64,000 bases of DNA from Aquipseudomonas ullengensis (GCF_014174475.1 NZ_JACJUD010000008.1:1-64000); one strand, 5' to 3'. Positions 6,760 through 16,023 are shown, counted from the first letter of the stretch. The notes: a model not told the origin generated them from the sequence alone. Program-made: numbers and translations.

Positions 6760-9414
6760 TCAGCGTTTGACCAGTCCGGTAAAGCCGCCGGCAATCAGCG
6801 CGGCGGTGTCGGCCAGCGCCACCAGCGGGTCGAGCCCGGGTGGTACGGCCATGTAGCGGGGCTCCCAGTCCGGCTGGAACTTGTCCTTGAAACGGCGCAG
6901 GCCCTGGAAGTTGTAGAACTGCTCGCCACGCTGGAACACCAGGGCGCCGAGGCGCTGGGTCAGCGGTGCGCCGCGCCGTGGCTGCAGGCCGGCCAGCGGC
7001 ACCATGCCGAGGCTGAAGCGCTCGTAACCCTGCGCCTTGAAGTGCAGCAGCAGGCTGAGCATGAGGAACTCCATGGTCAGCTTGGGCGCATCCGGGTGCA
7101 TGCGCATCAGGTCGAGGCTGGCGACCTTGCGCCCGTTGGTTTCCAGCAAATTGGCGAAGGCCACCGGGCGGCCCTCGAACTCGATGGTGGCGATGCGGAA
7201 GTGGCGCAGGTAGTCGGCATCGAAACGGCCTAGGGAGAAGCCTTTCTCGCGCACCTGCTTGCCGAGCATCCAGGCGTCGGAGATCGGTCGCAGCAACTCC
7301 AGGGGCGCCGCGCCGGGTTCGTGGATGTGCAGCGCCAGGCCATCGCGCTGGCCACGGCTGAGGGTGTAGCGCAGGTCCTTCATGACCTTGTTTTTGTCTT
7401 CCAGGTCGAAGCGCAGCAGGTTGACCCGCGCTTCCTCGCCGAGCTTGACCGCCGTCAGGCCGATGTCCATGTAGAAGGGCAGGTTCTCGGCACGCACCTG
7501 GTAGAACACCGGGCGCGCGTGGTGGCGGTCGCAGAGGTCGCGGAACTGCCAGATCAGCTCGGCGCGCTGGGTCACCGGGCCGATGGGATCGAACAGCGCC
7601 ACCAGGCTACGGCCCTGCAGGGCGAACATCAGGAAGGCGTCTCCGGCCGGATGGAACAGCAGGGCCTTGTCGCCAGTCAGCGCCATGCCGCCGTCGGGCT
7701 GCTCCGAGGCGAGGGTGATGGCGTTGGCGCGCTCGCGATCTGCCTCGCTGGGCAGGTCGATGCTCGGTGGCGTCGGGCGTAGCAGCCAGGCGAGCAGCAG
7801 GCCGCCGAGCAGCATGCCGCTGGCCAGGGTGGCGCGCAGCGCGCGCGGGGCATCGGCGTCTACCGCGAACTGCCACCACAGCTCGTGTTCGTACGGCACG
7901 TCCTGATAGGCGAAGAACATCAGCCACACCGCGGCGGCCAGCACGCAGAGGCTGGCTACCAGGGTGGCGGGGGAGAAGGGCATTTCCAGCAGCCGGCTGG
8001 GGCGGTAGAACGCCTGGCGGAAAGCCGCCAGCAGCAGCGCCGTCAGGCTGAGCAGGCTGGCCTCTTCCCAGTCGAAGCCTTTCAGCAAGGACAGCGCTGC
8101 GCCGATCAGCAGCAGGATCAGGGTCAGCGCCCAGGCGGCCGACAAGCGCCGGCGCAAGCCGTGGGCCAGCAGCAGGCAGAGCACGCCGACCAGGCTGGCG
8201 GCCAGGTGCGAAGCGTCGATTAGGCGGTGTGGAATCAGAAAACTCAGGTGTTCCAGGCGCACGTCCACCGAGGGCGTGACACCGGAGAACAGCAGCACGA
8301 TGCCGGACAGGAACACCAGCAGCGCCAGCACCGGCGCCGCAGGGCCGGCGGCGACCCGCAATGCCTGGCGCCCGGCGGGGACGTATTGGCGCGCTTCGTT
8401 GCCGAGCAACAGCAGGCAGGCGATCACCAGCGGCAGGCCGATGTAGATGAGGCGGTAGAGCAGTAGCGCGGCGGCCAGCGGTGCAGCGCCCAGTTGCCCG
8501 GCGAAGGCGGCCAGCAACACCGCCTCGAACACCCCGACGCCGCCCGGCACATGGCTGAGCACGCCGGCGGCCAGGGCCAGTAGGTAGACCAGCATGAAGG
8601 CGCCCAGTGGCGGTGCGTCCGGCAGCAGCAGGTAAAGCACGCCGGCGGCGGCGCACACATCGATCAGGGTGATCAGCAGTTGCAGCAGTGACAGGCGCAG
8701 GCCCGGCAGGCGCAGGCTGCTCTTGCCCAGGCGGATGTCCACGGTGCCGGCCGGTCCGTCGCTAGGCTGGCGACGGCTAGCCAGCCAGAACAGGGCGCCC
8801 ACGCTCAGCAGTAGCAGGGTGCAGGCCAGGGCGCTGACCAGCGCAGTTGGCAGGCGCAGGGCGAGGGCCGCGTCGGCCGGATCACTGAGGGCGGCCAGTG
8901 CGGCCAGCACCGGCAAGGCGCAACCCAGGGACAGGCTGGCGAACAGGCTGATGCGGGCGATATCGGCGGTGGCGATATTGTCGCGGCTATATAAGCGGTA
9001 GCGCACCGAGCCGCCGGTCAGCACCGACAGGCCGATGGCATTGCCCACGGCCGAGGCGCAGAAGTTGCCCAGCAGCAGGCGCGGTAGCGGCAGGCGTACG
9101 CCGGCGTAACGGCAGGCCGACCATTCGTAGCCGGCCAGGGCTGCGAAACCGAGCATCGTGGCGCCAACGGCGGCGAGCAGGCGGCTATTGGGGATTTCGC
9201 GGATGGCGGCGCGCAGGGCGTTGAAGTCGAGCGCCTGCAGCAGGTGCCAGCAGGCCAGCAGGCCAATACAGAACAGCAGCAGGGTGAAGGCCAGGCCGAT
9301 GGGCTGGCGATAGACGCTGATGCGCTCCAGCCAGGTGGGCGGCGCAGGTTCGTCAGGTTCGGTGGGCAGGTCTGAGTCGGAAGCGGGTACGGCGGGCGGG
9401 GAGTTGGCGCGCAT
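6760..9414 (-). CDS. mprF: Phosphatidylglycerol aminoacyltransferase/flippase MprF
   Basis: MprF moves an amino acid from aminoacyl-tRNA to phosphatidylglycerol and flips the product, lowering the net negative charge of the membrane and raising tolerance to cationic peptides and acid. The 884-residue protein has an N-terminal multi-span flippase part (about 25-530) and a C-terminal DUF2156 synthase domain (about 560-870) with the typical GDKALLFHP, FYQVRAENLPFY and LKDLR segments. The Pseudomonas enzyme makes alanyl-PG; that specificity is assumed here. Start chosen at ATG 9414, with GAGGTG five bases upstream. It is first in an operon with the VirJ-type hydrolase. The upstream neighbours are tRNA genes on the same strand, separated by a terminator. 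Confidence 0.94.
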   Translation of the reverse strand: MRANSPPAVPASDSDLPTEPDEPAPPTWLERISVYRQPIGLAFTLLLFCIGLLACWHLLQALDFNALRAAIREIPNSRLLAAVGATMLGFAALAGYEWSACRYAGVRLPLPRLLLGNFCASAVGNAIGLSVLTGGSVRYRLYSRDNIATADIARISLFASLSLGCALPVLAALAALSDPADAALALRLPTALVSALACTLLLLSVGALFWLASRRQPSDGPAGTVDIRLGKSSLRLPGLRLSLLQLLITLIDVCAAAGVLYLLLPDAPPLGAFMLVYLLALAAGVLSHVPGGVGVFEAVLLAAFAGQLGAAPLAAALLLYRLIYIGLPLVIACLLLLGNEARQYVPAGRQALRVAAGPAAPVLALLVFLSGIVLLFSGVTPSVDVRLEHLSFLIPHRLIDASHLAASLVGVLCLLLAHGLRRRLSAAWALTLILLLIGAALSLLKGFDWEEASLLSLTALLLAAFRQAFYRPSRLLEMPFSPATLVASLCVLAAAVWLMFFAYQDVPYEHELWWQFAVDADAPRALRATLASGMLLGGLLLAWLLRPTPPSIDLPSEADRERANAITLASEQPDGGMALTGDKALLFHPAGDAFLMFALQGRSLVALFDPIGPVTQRAELIWQFRDLCDRHHARPVFYQVRAENLPFYMDIGLTAVKLGEEARVNLLRFDLEDKNKVMKDLRYTLSRGQRDGLALHIHEPGAAPLELLRPISDAWMLGKQVREKGFSLGRFDADYLRHFRIATIEFEGRPVAFANLLETNGRKVASLDLMRMHPDAPKLTMEFLMLSLLLHFKAQGYERFSLGMVPLAGLQPRRGAPLTQRLGALVFQRGEQFYNFQGLRRFKDKFQPDWEPRYMAVPPGLDPLVALADTAALIAGGFTGLVKR

Positions 9415-9515
9415 TGAGCACCTCGGGCGATTTGCGCTCTGAGTGCGGTATTGGCGGCAAGTTCCCTTGGGCGGAGCAGGTTTCACCAATCCGTATTAAG
9501 GACAGTAAAACCTCG

Positions 9516-9635
<120 letters not shown>

Positions 9636-9641
9636 CCGGCC

Positions 9642-9669
9642 ATTCTACGGATAAGGGAGCCTCTGTCAA
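9642..9669 (-). promoter_or_regulatory. Promoter of tRNA-fMet copy A
   Basis: On the minus strand TTGACA (9669-9664), a 16-base spacer and TAGAAT (9647-9642) lie six bases before the tRNA 5' end. Both boxes are identical to those of copy B, although the spacers differ. Confidence 0.8.
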
Positions 9670-9714
9670 TCTGTTTCTGCTTTTTAATCAATTACTTAAA
9701 TGAATTGAAAGGCA

Positions 9715-9834
<120 letters not shown>

Positions 9835-9840
9835 GCGCAA

Positions 9841-9868
9841 ATTCTACAGCCAAAATCCCCTCTGTCAA
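9841..9868 (-). promoter_or_regulatory. Promoter of tRNA-fMet copy B
   Basis: On the minus strand TTGACA (9868-9863), a 16-base spacer and TAGAAT (9846-9841) lie six bases before the tRNA. Confidence 0.82.
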
Positions 9869-9971
9869 CCGCTGCTGCAGAAAAAACTGTTTTTCGTTCA
9901 GATGCTTAGCGCGTTGCGGATGCTAGACTGGCCCGCTCCAGGGCATGCCAGGCGGGGCTTTCCGGACTTTC

Positions 9972-11027
9972 GTGCGCAAGATTATTCATGTGGATTGCGA
10001 CTGCTTTTACGCGGCCATCGAGATGCGTGACGACCCGAGCCTGGCTGGCAAGCCCTTGGCCGTGGGCGGCGCGGCGGACCGGCGCGGGGTGATCGCCACC
10101 TGCAACTACGAGGCACGGGCCTGGGGCGTGCGTTCGGCCATGCCCACCGGCCAGGCGCTCAAGCTGTGCCCGGACCTGCGGGTGGTCAAGCCGCGGATGG
10201 ATGCCTATAAGGCGGCCTCGCAGGAAATCCATGGGATCTTTCGCGATTACACCGAGATCATCGAGCCGCTGTCGCTGGATGAGGCCTATCTGGACGTCTC
10301 CGATAGCCCGCACTTCGACGGCAGCGCCACGCGTATTGCGCGCGAGATCCGCCGAAGGGTATCGCAGGAGCTGCATATAACGGTGTCCGCGGGCGTGGCA
10401 CCGAACAAATTCCTGGCCAAGATCGCCAGCGACTGGCGCAAGCCCAACGGGTTGTTCGTGATCACCCCGGATCAGGTCGAGGATTTTGTCGCCGAGCTGC
10501 CGGTGAGCAAGTTGCACGGGGTGGGCAAGGTCACAGCGGACAAACTCGGGCGCCTGGGCGTGGTCAGCTGCGCGGACCTGCGCACCTGGAACAAGCTGGG
10601 CCTGGTGCGCGAGTTCGGCAGCTTCGGCGAGCGCCTGTGGAACCTGGCGCGGGGGATCGATGAGCGCGCCGTGCAGGTCGACAACCGGCGCCAGTCGGTC
10701 AGCGTGGAAAACACTTATGACCAGGACTTGCCCGACCTGAGCGCCTGCCTGCAGCGCTTGCCTGAGTTGTTCGAGCAGCTGAATACGCGCATGGCGCGCC
10801 TGGATGCCAGCTATCGGCCGGACAAACCCTTCGTCAAGATCAAGTTCCACGACTTCAGCCAGACCACCCTGGAACAGGCAGGCGCGCGGCGCGATCTGGA
10901 TAGCTATGAGTTGTTGCTGGGTGCGGCCTTTGCCCGTGGCAACAAGCCGGTGCGTTTGCTGGGGATTGGCGTGCGTTTGCTCGACTTGCGCGGGCGGCAC
11001 GAACAGCTGGAGCTGTTTGCGCCGTAG
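9972..11027 (+). CDS. dinB: DNA polymerase IV, Y family
   Basis: Pol IV is an error-prone lesion-bypass polymerase. The 351-residue product starts MRKIIHVDCD if translation begins at GTG 9972, exactly as the family does; the ATG nine codons upstream is out of keeping with it. Active-site acids are D8 and D103-E104 (SLDEAYLDVS). The steric-gate position 13 is Y rather than the F of E. coli DinB. The palm, fingers, thumb (helix-hairpin-helix around KLHGVGKVTADKLG) and little-finger domains are complete. The C-terminus ends ELFAP, which resembles the QLxLF clamp-binding peptide (QLELF). It stands alone and divergent from the tRNA genes. I see no exact LexA box upstream. Confidence 0.95.
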   Translation: MRKIIHVDCDCFYAAIEMRDDPSLAGKPLAVGGAADRRGVIATCNYEARAWGVRSAMPTGQALKLCPDLRVVKPRMDAYKAASQEIHGIFRDYTEIIEPLSLDEAYLDVSDSPHFDGSATRIAREIRRRVSQELHITVSAGVAPNKFLAKIASDWRKPNGLFVITPDQVEDFVAELPVSKLHGVGKVTADKLGRLGVVSCADLRTWNKLGLVREFGSFGERLWNLARGIDERAVQVDNRRQSVSVENTYDQDLPDLSACLQRLPELFEQLNTRMARLDASYRPDKPFVKIKFHDFSQTTLEQAGARRDLDSYELLLGAAFARGNKPVRLLGIGVRLLDLRGRHEQLELFAP

Positions 11028-11041
11028 GCTGTTGCCTGTTT

Positions 11042-11067
11042 GGTGGATAAGCAGAGCGTTATCCACC
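11042..11067. repeat. REP-like inverted repeat after dinB
   Basis: A perfect 9-bp stem, GGTGGATAA/TTATCCACC, with an 8-base loop, followed by CCTACGG. The same kind of palindrome is common between genes in Pseudomonas; it may act as a 3' end signal for dinB. Confidence 0.65.
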
Positions 11068-11090
11068 CTACGGAGCGATCAGTCGCAGAA

Positions 11091-11224
11091 CCTGTTTACG
11101 AGCTTGCGAGCTAGAGTCAGGCAAGGCGAAATGGGGCGAGGGCGCGGAGTTTACGAGCTGTAAATGAGCAGCCCGAGCCCAATTTCAACGCAGCCTGGCC
11201 GACGCGCAGCAGGTCGTATACAGG
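11091..11224. mobile_element. MITE-like dispersed element, 134 bp
   Basis: The element begins CCTGTTTACGAGCT and ends with the inverse of CCTGTATACGACCT, giving terminal inverted repeats that match at 12 of 14 positions. It contains no ORF, and it holds an internal palindrome TTTAC-GAGCT-GTAAA (11150-11164). It ends three bases after the stop codon of the lipoprotein gene. I remember very similar sequence as a repeated intergenic block in other Pseudomonas genomes; that memory is not proof. No transposase is in the window and no clear target duplication is visible. Confidence 0.6.
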
Positions 11225-11227
11225 TGC

Positions 11228-11632
11228 TCAGCCTTCTTCCGGCCACAGGCGGATCGGCTTGCCGGTGGCAGGCCACAGGCGTAGCTGGCCAATACCGGAA
11301 ACGTCCCAGCGCTGCACGGTGACGAGGGCGGCGAGGAAGCGCTGTTCCTGTTCCATCAGTGCTGGCGCGCACAGCTTGCGGGTGCTGCCGGCGGCGCCGA
11401 ACACCAGCTTGTCGTCTTCGCGGGTGTAGCTGGCGAACCAGTGGTTGCAGCCCGCGTTGCCGTAGGCGCGGCCATCTTCACCGAGGGTGATGGTCAGGTG
11501 GCTGTTGTCGATCAGCGGGCGTTCGCCAATCCATTCCACCTGGTAGGTCTTTTCGCTTTCCAGCTGCACCGGGTCGGCGGCACAACCGGTCAAACCGGCG
11601 GCGAGCAGGGCGATGACTGGGCTGTGCTTCAT
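11228..11632 (-). CDS. META-domain lipoprotein (HslJ-like)
   Basis: A 134-residue predicted outer-membrane lipoprotein. The signal peptide ends in lipobox LTGC with C17. The mature part resembles the META/HslJ domain: GRAYGNAGCN is the conserved core, followed by a second cysteine in RKLC that may pair with it. HslJ-type proteins are linked to envelope stress and novobiocin tolerance in E. coli, but the role here is unknown. Start at ATG 11632 with AGGAG seven bases upstream. It overlaps the preceding gene by 4 bp (ATGA), so the two are translationally coupled. The MITE-like element abuts its stop codon. The long open frame running further upstream is an artefact of the neighbour's other frame. 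Confidence 0.8.
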   Translation of the reverse strand: MKHSPVIALLAAGLTGCAADPVQLESEKTYQVEWIGERPLIDNSHLTITLGEDGRAYGNAGCNHWFASYTREDDKLVFGAAGSTRKLCAPALMEQEQRFLAALVTVQRWDVSGIGQLRLWPATGKPIRLWPEEG

Positions 11633-12066
11633 GCGCTTTTCTCCTGGCAGCGGGGGCAAAGGTGCTTGCCGTTGTGGTTGTGCCAGCCGAGCTCCTGGAT
11701 GCGTGCTTCGGCGGCAGCCGGGCGGGCCTTTTCGCCCAGGGCGGCGTCCACGGCGAATTCGAAATCCAGTTGCTTGGCGCAGCTGTCGCAGTCGACTTTC
11801 CAGTTGAGGATAGCCAGCTCGCGGAATGCCGGGCCGTTGGCGACTGCCACCCACTGGCCTGGAGGATTGATCAGGCGGCGAACCTTCTCCACCTGTAGGC
11901 GCAGGGTCAGCTCGCGGCTGCCCTTGAGGGTGACCAGCAGGGTGTCGCCGGTCTGGATGGCGCCGCCGTTGCCCGTCACCTGGTAGCGGCCGGGCGTCAG
12001 GGCGCGGCATTCGGTGAGGGTGTGCTGCGGGGTGAGCAGGGAATATCGGAAATCGTGTTCGGCCAT
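11629..12066 (-). CDS. Small conserved protein with N-terminal PilZ-like fold and zinc ribbon-like cysteines
   Basis: A 145-residue soluble protein with no signal peptide that I do not recognise by name. Two CxxC pairs, C93-C96 (DCDSC) and C137-C140 (CPRC), suggest a C-terminal zinc ribbon. The N-terminal 80 residues (GDTLLVTLKGSRELTLRLQV) look like an all-beta domain; a PilZ-like fold is only a guess, because the RxxxR and DxSxxG motifs are absent. Start at ATG 12066 (MAEHDF). It overlaps the downstream lipoprotein gene by 4 bp, so the pair forms one transcript. Function unknown. Confidence 0.72.
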   Translation of the reverse strand: MAEHDFRYSLLTPQHTLTECRALTPGRYQVTGNGGAIQTGDTLLVTLKGSRELTLRLQVEKVRRLINPPGQWVAVANGPAFRELAILNWKVDCDSCAKQLDFEFAVDAALGEKARPAAAEARIQELGWHNHNGKHLCPRCQEKSA

Positions 12067-12103
12067 GGGTCCTCCAAAATCGCCGCGCATGCTAACACGG
12101 CCT

Positions 12104-13090
12104 TTATGTCACCCGATTGACCGGCTGGCCTGCGGCCCAGGCGCTGATGTTGTCGCGGGTGGTCTGGGCGATAGCGGCCAATGCCTCGCGGGTGAGAAAC
12201 GCCTGGTGCGCGGTGACGATGACATTGGGAAAGGTCAGCAGGCGCGCCAGCACATCATCCTGCAGCGGCAGGTCGGAGCGGTCCTCGAAGAAGATCTCGG
12301 CTTCCTCTTCATATACATCCAGGCCCAGGTAGCCGAGCTGGCCGCTTTTCAGCGCCTCGACCAGCGCCGGTGTATCGACCAGTGCACCGCGCCCGGTGTT
12401 GATCAGCATGGCGCCACGCTTCATCTGCGCCAGGCGCCGGGCATCGATCAGGTGGTGGCTGCTGTCGGTCAGTGGGCAGTGCAGGCTGATGATGTCGCTG
12501 CTGCTGATCAGTTCGTCCAGCTCCACCTGGCGTGCGCCGAGTTCGGCGAGCCCGCTGACCGGGTAGGGGTCCTGTACCAGTAACTGGCAGCCGAAGCCGG
12601 CCATGATACGGGCGAAGGCCAGGCCGATCTTGCCGGCGCCGATCACGCCGATCGTCTTGCCGTGCAGGTCGAAGCCGGTCAGCCCATGCAGGGAGAAGTC
12701 TCCCTCGCGTGTTCGGTTGTAGGCGCGCGGCAGGCGCCGGTTGAGCGCCAGAATCAGCGCGACTGAATGTTCGGCGATCGCGTACGGCGAGTAGGCGGGC
12801 ACGCGCACCACGGCCAGGCCCAGGCGCTGCGCGGCCTGCAGGTCGACATGGTTGTAGCCGGCCGAGCGCAGGGCGATCAGCCGCGTGCCGCCCGCAGCCA
12901 GGCGCTCCAGCACTGCGGCGGACAACTCGTCGTTGATAAAGGCGCAGAGCACCTCGCAACCTGTGGCCAGGGCGGCGGTGTGCCGGTCCAGGCGCGCCTC
13001 CTGAAATTCCACCTGCCAGTCGGCAGGCAGGTCGGCCGCGGCAAAGCTGTCGCGGTCGTAGGGTTTGCTGCTGAACAGGATGATGCGCAT
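12104..13090 (-). CDS. ldhA: D-lactate dehydrogenase (fermentative, NADH-dependent)
   Basis: LdhA reduces pyruvate to D-lactate with NADH. The 328-residue product has the D-2-hydroxyacid dehydrogenase layout: NAD-binding GAGKIG (151-156) and the catalytic triad R234 (NTGRG), E263 (VYEEE) and H295 (TAHQAF). The start MRIILFSSKPYD and the segment YDRDSF match the LdhA branch rather than phosphoglycerate dehydrogenases. It lies 14 bp downstream of gacS on the same strand, as I remember for PA0927-PA0928, so it may be partly cotranscribed with gacS. Confidence 0.94.
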   Translation of the reverse strand: MRIILFSSKPYDRDSFAAADLPADWQVEFQEARLDRHTAALATGCEVLCAFINDELSAAVLERLAAGGTRLIALRSAGYNHVDLQAAQRLGLAVVRVPAYSPYAIAEHSVALILALNRRLPRAYNRTREGDFSLHGLTGFDLHGKTIGVIGAGKIGLAFARIMAGFGCQLLVQDPYPVSGLAELGARQVELDELISSSDIISLHCPLTDSSHHLIDARRLAQMKRGAMLINTGRGALVDTPALVEALKSGQLGYLGLDVYEEEAEIFFEDRSDLPLQDDVLARLLTFPNVIVTAHQAFLTREALAAIAQTTRDNISAWAAGQPVNRVT

Positions 13091-13104
13091 GTTTTCCCCT
13101 TGCG

Positions 13105-15864
13105 CTAGGCGCTGGCGCCGATCACGGCTTCCTGGGCGAGCTTGACGATGGCTGCGTCCAGCTCATCCAGGGCCTGCTGGGCGCCCGGGTCGTCCTGCTT
13201 GAGCAGGGTCTCGCTGCGCTGGCAGGCGGCGCGCAGTTGCGGCACACCACAGTAGCGGGTGGCGCCGTGCAGGCGATGCACGCGCTCGATCAGGGCGTTG
13301 CGATCACTGGCGTCGCGAGCCTGGCGGATGGCCTGGCGGTCGGCATCCAGCGAAGCCAGCAGCATGCTCAGCATGTCGGCGGCGAGATCGGCCTTGCCGG
13401 CGGCCAGGCGCAGGCCTTCCTCGGCATCCAGTACACGCAGCGAACTGTTGGCTGGCGCACTGTCCGCGCTACTGGTCGCGGCATAGGTGCGCAGGGCCAG
13501 GCCGGTCCATTTGAGTACCACCTGGGCCAGTTGCCGCTCGCTGATCGGCTTGGTCAGGTAGTCGTCCATGCCGCTTTGCAGCAGGGCGCGTTTCTCGTTG
13601 GACAGGGCGTGGGCGGTGAGGGCGACGATCGGCATGGGGCTGCGCTCGCGCTCCTGTTCCCACTGGCGGATTGCCTCGGTGGCCTGGCGGCCGTCCATGC
13701 CGGGCATCTGCACATCCATCAGCACCAGGTCGAAGGCCTGCTGCTGCACGCTGTGCAGCGCGGCGTAGCCACTGTCCACGGCGGTAACGTCGGCGCCCAT
13801 GTCGCTGAGCAGGGTCTGTACCAGCAGCAGGTTGGCCGGGTTGTCGTCTACGCACAGCAGGCGCGGCGCGCGGCTGGTCAGCGGGGCGCGGGTGTCGGTC
13901 TTCTGCTGGCGTGGCTGCACCAGGTCGCTGAGCGCGCGCTGCAGCTTGCGCGTGCAGGCCGGCTTGGCCTGCAGTTGCAGGTGCGCGTCAGGCAGTGACT
14001 CGTGGTACATCGCCTGTTCGGTGGTCGGGCACAGCACCAGGCTCTTGCAGCCGAGGCGGTCGAGGTCCCAGATGCGCTGGCTGAGCTGCTCTGGCGGCAA
14101 TTCGTGCACGCTCACGCCGAGCACTGCCAACTCTATTGCCTGCGGGCTTTGCCGGTGCTTGCCGACCTGTTCGAGCAGTTGTTCGAGGTCGTTGCACACC
14201 TGGGTCTGCAGGCCGCAATCCTGCAGCTGGTGAATCAGGGCCTGGCGGGTCAGTTCGTGGGACTCCATTACCACCACGTGGCGGCCAAGCAGGGGCGCGC
14301 GGCGCAGTTCCTCGCTGTCCTCGCGGGCCTTGGGCAGGCTGATGCTGATCCAGAATTCCGAGCCGGTGCCGGGCGCGCTTTCCACGCCGATTTCACCGCC
14401 CATCTGCTCGATCAGGCGTTTGGAAATCACCAGCCCCAGACCGGTGCCGCCGGCCTGGCGACTCAACGAGTTATCGGCCTGGCTGAAGGCCTGGAACAGG
14501 GCGCGCAGGTCTTCATCGGACAGGCCGACGCCGGTGTCCTGCACGCTGATGCGCAGTTGCGCGCGGTCGTCGCTTTCGTCCTCGACCATCGCCCGCACGG
14601 CGATGGTGCCGTCGCGGGTGAACTTGATCGCGTTGCTCACCAGGTTGGTCAGCACCTGCCGGAGGCGCTGCGGGTCGCCCTGCAGCGACAGCGGGGTGTC
14701 GCGGTAGATCAGGCTGACCAGCTCCAGGTGCTTCTCGTGGGCGGTCGGGGCGAGGATGGTCAGGGTGTCCTGGATCAGGTCGCGCAGGTTGAACGGCAGG
14801 CTTTCCAGAACCAGCTTGCCGGCCTCGATCTTGGAGAAGTCGAGGATCTCGTTGATGATCCCCAGCAGGCTCTCGGCGGACTTCTCGATGGTGTTCAGGT
14901 AGTCCTGCTGGCGCGGCGTCAGGTCGCTTTTCTGCAGCAGGTTGGTGAAGCCGAGCATGCCGTTGAGCGGGGTACGGATCTCGTGGCTCATGTTGGCGAG
15001 GAATTCGGACTTGATCCGGCTGGCCTCCAGGGCCTCCTTGCGCGCGAAGTCCAGCTCGATGTTCTGGATCTCGATGGTTTCCAGGTTCTGCCGCACGTCT
15101 TCGGTGGCCTGGTCGATGCTGTGTTGCAGCTCTTCCTGGGCATTTTGCAGCGACTCGGCCATGCGGTTGATGCCCGAGGCCAGCTCGTCCAGCTCATGGC
15201 TGCCCAGGGGCGGCAGGCGGGTTTCCAGCTGGCCTTCCTTGAGCAGGTTGACCCCCTGCTGGATGCTGCGCAGCGGGCCGTTGATGGTGCGGCTCATACG
15301 CAGGGCGAGCAGGGCGGTGACGGCCAGCCCGGCGGCGATCAGCAGCAGGCTGGCGAACAGGCTGCGATAACCCTGCAGCAGCGTGCGATGGTGCGACAGT
15401 TCCAGCTCGACCCAGCCGAGCAGGCGGTCGGCGGCAATCGGCTCGACGCTGCCGGTCATGTTCTGGTGGCGCCCATAGACCGGCAGCAGGAAGCGCGTGC
15501 TGTCCTGGTTGCTGATCTTGGCCAGGGGCTCGCCGCTGCTCTGCGGCAGCGGGTTGAGCATGTTCGGTCCGGCCTGGGCCAGGCTCTGCCGGTCGCTGGA
15601 GAGGAAGCCGACCGCGCGCACGTCCGGCTGGTTGAGGGTTTCCTTGGCCAGGCGTTCGAGCTGCGCGGCATCCAGACGGGCCAGCGCCGGTGCGGCCAGG
15701 GGGGCCAGGTGCTGCACCACCAGCTCGCCACGCTCCTGCAACTGGCTGCGCAGGTCGTCCAGCTGGGTCCAGGTGAAATAGCCGCCCAGCACGAGTGCCA
15801 GCAGGCTGGTGGGCAGCAGGGTGAGCAGCAAGATGCGGCCCTTGATGCCGAGGTCCTTGAACAC
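13105..15864 (-). CDS. gacS: Hybrid sensor kinase GacS
   Basis: GacS is the inner-membrane sensor that, with the response regulator GacA, drives transcription of small RNAs that titrate RsmA, switching between motile and sessile life. The 919-residue protein has TM1 (about 10-30), a periplasmic part (31-168), TM2 (169-189), HAMP (190-243), a HisKA domain with H294 (MSHEIRTP), an ATPase domain (DTGVGL and GGTGLGL), a degenerate middle region, a receiver with D717 (LVLMDVQMPG) and a C-terminal Hpt domain with H866 (RLHGATR). Start chosen at GTG 15864 with GGAG seven bases upstream; this restores the family N-terminus MFKDLGIKGR. Divergent from cysM. Confidence 0.96.
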   Translation of the reverse strand: MFKDLGIKGRILLLTLLPTSLLALVLGGYFTWTQLDDLRSQLQERGELVVQHLAPLAAPALARLDAAQLERLAKETLNQPDVRAVGFLSSDRQSLAQAGPNMLNPLPQSSGEPLAKISNQDSTRFLLPVYGRHQNMTGSVEPIAADRLLGWVELELSHHRTLLQGYRSLFASLLLIAAGLAVTALLALRMSRTINGPLRSIQQGVNLLKEGQLETRLPPLGSHELDELASGINRMAESLQNAQEELQHSIDQATEDVRQNLETIEIQNIELDFARKEALEASRIKSEFLANMSHEIRTPLNGMLGFTNLLQKSDLTPRQQDYLNTIEKSAESLLGIINEILDFSKIEAGKLVLESLPFNLRDLIQDTLTILAPTAHEKHLELVSLIYRDTPLSLQGDPQRLRQVLTNLVSNAIKFTRDGTIAVRAMVEDESDDRAQLRISVQDTGVGLSDEDLRALFQAFSQADNSLSRQAGGTGLGLVISKRLIEQMGGEIGVESAPGTGSEFWISISLPKAREDSEELRRAPLLGRHVVVMESHELTRQALIHQLQDCGLQTQVCNDLEQLLEQVGKHRQSPQAIELAVLGVSVHELPPEQLSQRIWDLDRLGCKSLVLCPTTEQAMYHESLPDAHLQLQAKPACTRKLQRALSDLVQPRQQKTDTRAPLTSRAPRLLCVDDNPANLLLVQTLLSDMGADVTAVDSGYAALHSVQQQAFDLVLMDVQMPGMDGRQATEAIRQWEQERERSPMPIVALTAHALSNEKRALLQSGMDDYLTKPISERQLAQVVLKWTGLALRTYAATSSADSAPANSSLRVLDAEEGLRLAAGKADLAADMLSMLLASLDADRQAIRQARDASDRNALIERVHRLHGATRYCGVPQLRAACQRSETLLKQDDPGAQQALDELDAAIVKLAQEAVIGASA

Positions 15865-16023
15865 GCGGTTCTCCAGCAGATAGGTCTTGCGCGAGTTTAG
15901 CGGCTGGCCCGGCGCGCGGACAGCCACAGAATCTGGCCGTCTGCGCTGTCTCGCGTTATGGACGGCGGCGGTTTGCCGCTATCATAGCCGTCTTCCTTAT
16001 TGTGTTCGGATCGCTCGTTCGCC

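Noticed and set aside
9890..9904. CTG TTTTTCGTT CAG upstream of dinB as a LexA box
   Set aside because: The gap between CTG and CAG is nine bases, not the ten of a LexA site, and the interior is not AT-alternating. SOS control is plausible for the family but is not shown by this sequence.
14002..15900. 632-codon plus-strand frame over gacS
   Set aside because: It is an antisense shadow of gacS. Composition is repetitive (LQ, AQ, HA), and the gacS domain order on the other strand is unambiguous.
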